NCBI RefSeq assembly: GCF_018070045.1
Contig: NZ_JAGPYK010000007.1
Coordinates: forward strand, 248,001 to 312,000
DNA length: 64,000 nt
Source: Micromonospora sp. U21
GTDB taxonomy: Bacteria > Actinomycetota > Actinomycetes > Mycobacteriales > Micromonosporaceae
Direction: 5' to 3'
The notes under the pieces are model-generated. The model made no database searches and was not told the origin of the DNA. It saw only the letters and a program-made list of their open reading frames with translations. A program made the translations under genes and the position numbers. Position 1 is the stretch's first letter, and each line of letters starts with the position of its first letter. Positions 60,137 through 64,000 of this stretch are shown here, in pieces.

Positions 60137-61731
60137 CGGGCGCACAGCTGCGCTCCCGGCCTGGCGTCGACACCAGCCAACTCGCCGACCTGGCCGCGGC
60201 CCACACCGTCTTCGGCTGCCTGCTGCGTGAGATCGCCCTGCCCGATGGCGACGCCACCGTGGTCGGCGGAGCCTCCCGTCTGCTGCTGCGGCACCTCGAC
60301 GTGACGCTGCGCTGCGCCGTCGCCCGAACCTCGCCGCTCGGCACGCACCGCTACGCCGGCCCGGTGCAGCGGAGCACCGACGCCGGCCGGTGGGAGGACC
60401 TGGACGCGGCCGGCCTGGCCGGTCTGGTCGCGGCGGAGCTCGCCGCCCGTACCGGGCAGGTGAACGACGAGTTCCTCGGGCAGGTCCAGGCCAGCCTGGA
60501 CACGGTGGCCCGGCTGCTCGCCGAGCGCCCGGCACAGGAGCCCACCCCCACCGGCGAGCCGGCCATCGACGCGTACGTCGAATCCGAACAGTCGCTGGTC
60601 TTCGGCCACCCCCACCACCCCACGCCGAAGTGGCGCAGCGGTGATCCGGACAGCTGGCGGGCCTACGCGCCGGAGCTGCGCACCGCGTTCCGGCTGCACT
60701 GGCTCGCCGTACCGGACGACCTCGTCGCCGGCGCCGGGCCGTTCGACCCGCTGATCACCGCCCTCGACCCGCCGCGGCCCCCGGCCGGGCACCGGGTGCT
60801 GCCGGTGCACCCCTGGCAGCTGTCCCTGATCCCGCCAACGGACCCGCGGCTTCGTCACCTCGGTGCGGCCGGTGTTCCGGTACGGCCGACGGCGAGCGTC
60901 CGCACCCTCTACGCCCCCGACGCCGACCTGTTCGTCAAAACCAGCCTGCACGTGCGGATCACCAACTGCCTGCGCAAGAACGCACGGTACGAACTCACCG
61001 GCGCGGTCGCCCTCACCGAGCTGCTGGCCCGGGTGCCGATGCCGGCCGGGGTCGGGCTGCTCGCCGAGCCCGCCTACCGCACAGTCGATGCCCCGGGCGC
61101 GGACGAGGCGTACGGAACCATCCTGCGCACCGGTCTGCGCCCGCACCTGCGACCCGGGGACACCCCGCTGCTGGCGGCGGCGCTGGCCGCCACGCCGCTG
61201 GCGGCACCGGATCCGGTGGCCTGGTGGCGCGCGTACATCGGGCTGCTGGTGCCGGCGGTGCTGCGGAGCTGGCTCAGCCACGGCGTCGTGCACGAGGCAC
61301 ACCTGCAGAACGTGGTCGTGGTCCTCGACCGGGATCGCCGCCCGGTGCGGATGCTGTTGCGGGACCTGGAGGGGGTGAAGCTGGACACCGACCGGTGGGC
61401 CACCTGGCCGGACGGCGTCCCGCCGCAGGTCGGCTCCGGTCCACGGGACGCCCGCCGCCGCATCGTCTACTGCCTGTTCGTCAACCACCTGGGCGGCGTC
61501 TGCGGCGCGCTCGCCGACGCGCGACCGGGGATCGAGCCGCGGCTGTGGCAGGAGCTCCGGGCGGTCGTGGAGGCGGTGGCGGCCGACCTCGGCGATCCGC
61601 CGGAGCTGCGCGCGCTGTTGAGTGGGGAGCCGCTGGTGGCCAAGGCGAACCTGCTGGTCCGTTGGCGACGCGACGCCGACCGTGCCGCCCCGTTCGTGCC
61701 AGTGCCGAATCCGCTGGGCGGTCCACGGTGA
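60133..61731 (+). CDS. IucA/IucC-family NIS synthetase (second)
   Basis: NIS synthetase of 532 residues: GHPHHPTPKWRSG, VLPVHPWQLSLI, RPTASVRTLYAPDADLFVKTSLHVRITNCLRKN, HEAHLQNVVVVL and LLRDLEGVKL. The arrangement matches the second-step enzyme in clusters with two synthetases, which usually adds the second arm to the citrate core. ATG at 60133, read together with its neighbours. Confidence 0.92.
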   Translation: MTGAQLRSRPGVDTSQLADLAAAHTVFGCLLREIALPDGDATVVGGASRLLLRHLDVTLRCAVARTSPLGTHRYAGPVQRSTDAGRWEDLDAAGLAGLVAAELAARTGQVNDEFLGQVQASLDTVARLLAERPAQEPTPTGEPAIDAYVESEQSLVFGHPHHPTPKWRSGDPDSWRAYAPELRTAFRLHWLAVPDDLVAGAGPFDPLITALDPPRPPAGHRVLPVHPWQLSLIPPTDPRLRHLGAAGVPVRPTASVRTLYAPDADLFVKTSLHVRITNCLRKNARYELTGAVALTELLARVPMPAGVGLLAEPAYRTVDAPGADEAYGTILRTGLRPHLRPGDTPLLAAALAATPLAAPDPVAWWRAYIGLLVPAVLRSWLSHGVVHEAHLQNVVVVLDRDRRPVRMLLRDLEGVKLDTDRWATWPDGVPPQVGSGPRDARRRIVYCLFVNHLGGVCGALADARPGIEPRLWQELRAVVEAVAADLGDPPELRALLSGEPLVAKANLLVRWRRDADRAAPFVPVPNPLGGPR

Positions 61732-62873
61732 CCCGACCGGTCTACGTCCACGACCTCGACGGGCTGGCCGCACACGCCCGGTCCGTCCGGGCGGCGCTGC
61801 CGCAGGGGGTCGAGCTGCTCTACGCGGTCAAGGCGAACCCCGATCCGGGCGTGCTGCGGACCCTCGCCCCGGTCGTCGACGGGTTCGAGGCCGCCAGCCG
61901 TGGCGAGCTGCGGAGGCTGGCCGAGGTGCTGCCGGGTCGGGCGCCGGCCGCGTACGCCGGTCCCGGCAAGACCGACGAGGACCTCGCCGCGGCCCTCGTC
62001 GCCGGGGTGCACCGCATCCACGTCGAGTCGCCGGCCGAGCTGCGGCGTCTCGGCGCGCTGGCCGCCGCCTCCGGCCGGTCGGCCCAGGTGCTGCTGCGCG
62101 TGAACCTACCGGTGGCCGCGCCCGGCGCGAGCCTGGTGATGGGCGGCGGGCCCAGCCCGTTCGGCATGGATTCGGCCGACGCGGTGGAGTGCGCCCGCCG
62201 GCCGCCCGTCGGCGTCGAGGTGCGCGGTATCCACGCCCACCTGGCCAGCGGGCTGGACGCCCCGCTCGCCGGCGCGGTCGCCGCCGCCGTGGTCCGCTGG
62301 TCTGTCGCCGAGGTCGGCGCCGCCGAGGTCGATGTCGGGGGAGGCATGGCCGTCGACTACGCCGACCCGGCGGCGCGATTCGACTGGGCGAGCTACGGCC
62401 GGGCCCTGGCGGATGTCGTCGACGCGTACCCGGGCCTGCGGGTGCGCATCGAGCCGGGCAGGTCGGTCACCGCCTACTGCGGTGCGTACCTCACCGAGGT
62501 CATCGACGTGAAACGCTCCTACGGCGAGTGGTTCGTGGTGGTGTCCGGCGGCACACACCACCTGCGTACACCCGCGGCGAAGGGCCACCCGCAGCCGTTC
62601 AGCGTGCACCGGCGGCAGGGTGTCGACGGCCCCCGCACCGACGGCGGGCCGGTCACCGTGGTCGGCCAGCTCTGCACCCCGAAGGACGTGCTGTCCCGCT
62701 CGGCCACCGCCGGGCCGATCGGCGTGGGGGACGTGCTGGCCTTCGCCATGGCCGGGGCGTACGCCTGGAACATCAGCCACCGAGACTTCCTGCTGCACGA
62801 ACCGCCGCTGTTCCGGACCGGCGATCCACGGAAGGTGGCCGCCGACTGGGCGGCTCGAGCGTCGCGGTCGTGA
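61728..62873 (+). CDS. PLP-dependent amino acid decarboxylase (fold type III, SbnH/LysA-like)
   Basis: Decarboxylase of 381 residues with the alanine-racemase-like barrel. The PLP-binding Lys35 sits in LLYAVKANPDP; the pyridoxal phosphate loops are VDVGGGMAVDY and EPGRSVTAY, and the dimer active-site Cys is in VVGQLCTPKDVLS. It resembles diaminopimelate, ornithine and citrylornithine-type decarboxylases of NIS clusters. It may decarboxylate an amino acid arm already attached to the citrate, as SbnH does. GTG overlaps the previous stop. Confidence 0.86.
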   Translation: MTRPVYVHDLDGLAAHARSVRAALPQGVELLYAVKANPDPGVLRTLAPVVDGFEAASRGELRRLAEVLPGRAPAAYAGPGKTDEDLAAALVAGVHRIHVESPAELRRLGALAAASGRSAQVLLRVNLPVAAPGASLVMGGGPSPFGMDSADAVECARRPPVGVEVRGIHAHLASGLDAPLAGAVAAAVVRWSVAEVGAAEVDVGGGMAVDYADPAARFDWASYGRALADVVDAYPGLRVRIEPGRSVTAYCGAYLTEVIDVKRSYGEWFVVVSGGTHHLRTPAAKGHPQPFSVHRRQGVDGPRTDGGPVTVVGQLCTPKDVLSRSATAGPIGVGDVLAFAMAGAYAWNISHRDFLLHEPPLFRTGDPRKVAADWAARASRS

Positions 62874-62896
62874 CCCTGGATGCCGGTGGGCCGTCG

Positions 62897-64000
62897 TCAG
62901 CCGTTGTCGATCAGACTGGCGATCTCGTTGTAGATGAGGTGTGCCTTTGCGCCCTGGTTCGAAGGGCAACCGCCGAGGTGGTGCAGGGCGATGACCCGGT
63001 GGCTGGCGTTCAGCACCGGCGAGCCCGAGTTGCCGCCGGAGGTGTCACAGCTGTAGCTGATGTTCCAGGTGTTGTAGTTCGCGTTCCGCACGGTGCACGT
63101 CGCACCGTTCTGGGTGTTCTCGTAGATCGACAGCCGCTTCGGGTCGCCGTCGCCGTGCCCTGGAACGTACATCCGCGTGCCGGTGGTCGTGGCGGTCGTC
63201 GCCAGATACAGGGTGCCGAACCCCTGGATGTTGGCGAAGTTGTTCACCGAGTACAGGGTGTAGTCCAGTTGGTTGGAGCCGCCGCTGCTCACCCTGTAGA
63301 GGGTGGCGCCACTGACCTTGGTGCCGGCGCCGGGGTTCGCGCCGCCACAGGTGGCGCACTGGTAGTTGAACTGCATCTCGCTGCCGCTGACGGCGGACTG
63401 CGTCGAGAAGCAGTGCTTGTTCGTCAGCATGCGGTTGGTGTTGCCGACCCGCCACGTGGTGCACAACCCACCGCCGCTGATCAGCAGCCGCGCCACCGCC
63501 CTGCCCCGGGCGTACTCGTTGGGGTGGCTGGTCTGGTAGCAGACCACGTCGCGGCGGGCGTCGGTGCTGCAGACGGACTGCGTGGTGAAGTTGTGCTGCG
63601 CGATCTCCGCGCGGTCGTAGCCACGCCAGAACCGGTCGATGGTCGCGGTGCTGCTGCGGGAGGCACGGCTGCTGTGCAGCGTCACCACCGCGGTGTCACC
63701 CTCCACGGACATCGCCCAGAAGCCCGGCTGTCCGTCCGTGGTGTAGTCCGCGCCGGTTGCCCGGTTCAGGTAGCGGTCGTACCGGTAGCTCTCCCGGCCG
63801 TCGGGGCTCGACACGGTCACGTGGTCGCCGTGGGCCAGGCGCAGTGAGCTGAAGTGCACCTTGACGTACGACGCGCCGGGGTGCCGAATGATCTGCGTCG
63901 CGCCGTCCTGAGCGTTGGACAGCGAGCCGTCGATGGTCCTCAGTTCGCCGACCGTGGTGACGCCCTCGGCCGAGAACTGCTCCGATTCGGGTGCCCGCTC
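62897..64000 (-). CDS. Secreted trypsin-like serine protease (5' end outside window)
   Basis: The frame is open to the right window edge, so the signal peptide is not visible. Of 367 visible residues the first ~100 form an accessory domain (PGASYVKVHFSSLRLAHGDHVTVSSPDG). The catalytic domain follows, with His in MLTNKHCFS, Asp in LDYTLY and Ser in GGNSGSP. Many cysteines (ICTTW-, CATCGG, CTVRN, SYSCDTSGG, GGCPSNQG) suggest disulfides for an extracellular enzyme. It converges with the siderophore operon, 23 bases away, and is likely unrelated to it. Confidence 0.88.
   Translation of the reverse strand, partial: ERAPESEQFSAEGVTTVGELRTIDGSLSNAQDGATQIIRHPGASYVKVHFSSLRLAHGDHVTVSSPDGRESYRYDRYLNRATGADYTTDGQPGFWAMSVEGDTAVVTLHSSRASRSSTATIDRFWRGYDRAEIAQHNFTTQSVCSTDARRDVVCYQTSHPNEYARGRAVARLLISGGGLCTTWRVGNTNRMLTNKHCFSTQSAVSGSEMQFNYQCATCGGANPGAGTKVSGATLYRVSSGGSNQLDYTLYSVNNFANIQGFGTLYLATTATTTGTRMYVPGHGDGDPKRLSIYENTQNGATCTVRNANYNTWNISYSCDTSGGNSGSPVLNASHRVIALHHLGGCPSNQGAKAHLIYNEIASLIDNG

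Noticed and set aside
1..64000. CRISPR arrays, tRNA genes, insertion sequences or prophage
   Set aside because: No regularly spaced repeats, tRNA-like cloverleaves, transposase motifs or phage structural genes were recognised on either strand.

Overview
The window looks like chromosome from a high-GC actinomycete of the Micromonosporaceae, most likely Micromonospora. The evidence is uniformly GC-rich codon use, many GTG starts, operons joined by 1-4 base overlaps (GTGA, ATGA, TGATG), a mycobacterial-type siderophore iron regulon with IdeR/DmdR-like boxes, and short GTTAAG(A)AGGGGCCC-type interspersed repeats that I associate with that genus. No rRNA, tRNA, CRISPR array, insertion sequence or prophage was seen.

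Layout. 1-1906 (minus): a small type VII/ESX-associated locus with a YbaB-like protein, a WXG100-like protein, a polymorphic-toxin-like protein and the first codons of a possible immunity gene. 2046-3452 (minus): a retron, that is a reverse transcriptase close to the myxobacterial Mx162 type, preceded by a complete-looking msr-msd noncoding RNA with a1/a2 repeats. The RT N-terminus is separated from the body by an apparent one-base frameshift. 3518-10283: a four-gene acyl-CoA beta-oxidation operon (acyl-CoA dehydrogenase, thiolase, hydratase/dehydrogenase fusion, alpha-methylacyl-CoA racemase) with a divergent TetR regulator. 10305-12170: a membrane zinc-finger protein and an RNA/DNA methyltransferase. 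12480-20716: a full potassium-uptake operon, kdpFABC-kdpDE, led by an extra 27-residue membrane peptide. 20832-21257: a truncated FAD oxidoreductase.

21302-36666 is a sugar region. A minus-strand operon encodes galactonate catabolism: an SDR dehydrogenase, a GntR regulator, DgoD, a mutarotase-like protein, KDPGal aldolase, a PfkB kinase and an SMP-30 lactonase. The divergent plus-strand operon encodes an ABC sugar importer without an ATPase, an intracellular GH36 alpha-galactosidase and a secreted GH27 alpha-galactosidase with a lectin-like propeller. Together they describe uptake of alpha-galactosides, release of galactose and its oxidation by the DeLey-Doudoroff route to pyruvate and glyceraldehyde 3-phosphate.

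37041-45315 holds assorted single genes: a zinc alcohol dehydrogenase, two HxlR regulators each divergent from a target (an MFS pump; an SDR plus NTF2-like pair), an LtrA-like protein, DUF5994 and LapA-like proteins. 45316-50275 is a tightly coupled operon of a 57-residue protein, two GT4 glycosyltransferases, an alpha/alpha-barrel protein and a GH130 mannoside enzyme. 50371-52264 has a DUF2855 protein and an SDR.

53004-62873 is an iron-regulated NIS siderophore cluster (acetyltransferase, siderophore-interacting reductase, two MFS transporters, ATP-grasp ligase, two IucA/IucC synthetases, PLP decarboxylase) with two IdeR-like boxes and no hydroxylase. The window ends inside a secreted trypsin-like protease. 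The most interesting observations are the retron with its predicted ncRNA, the toxin-like protein with a plant-IQM-like tail, the unusual siderophore gene set and the small peptides at the head of the kdp and glycan operons.
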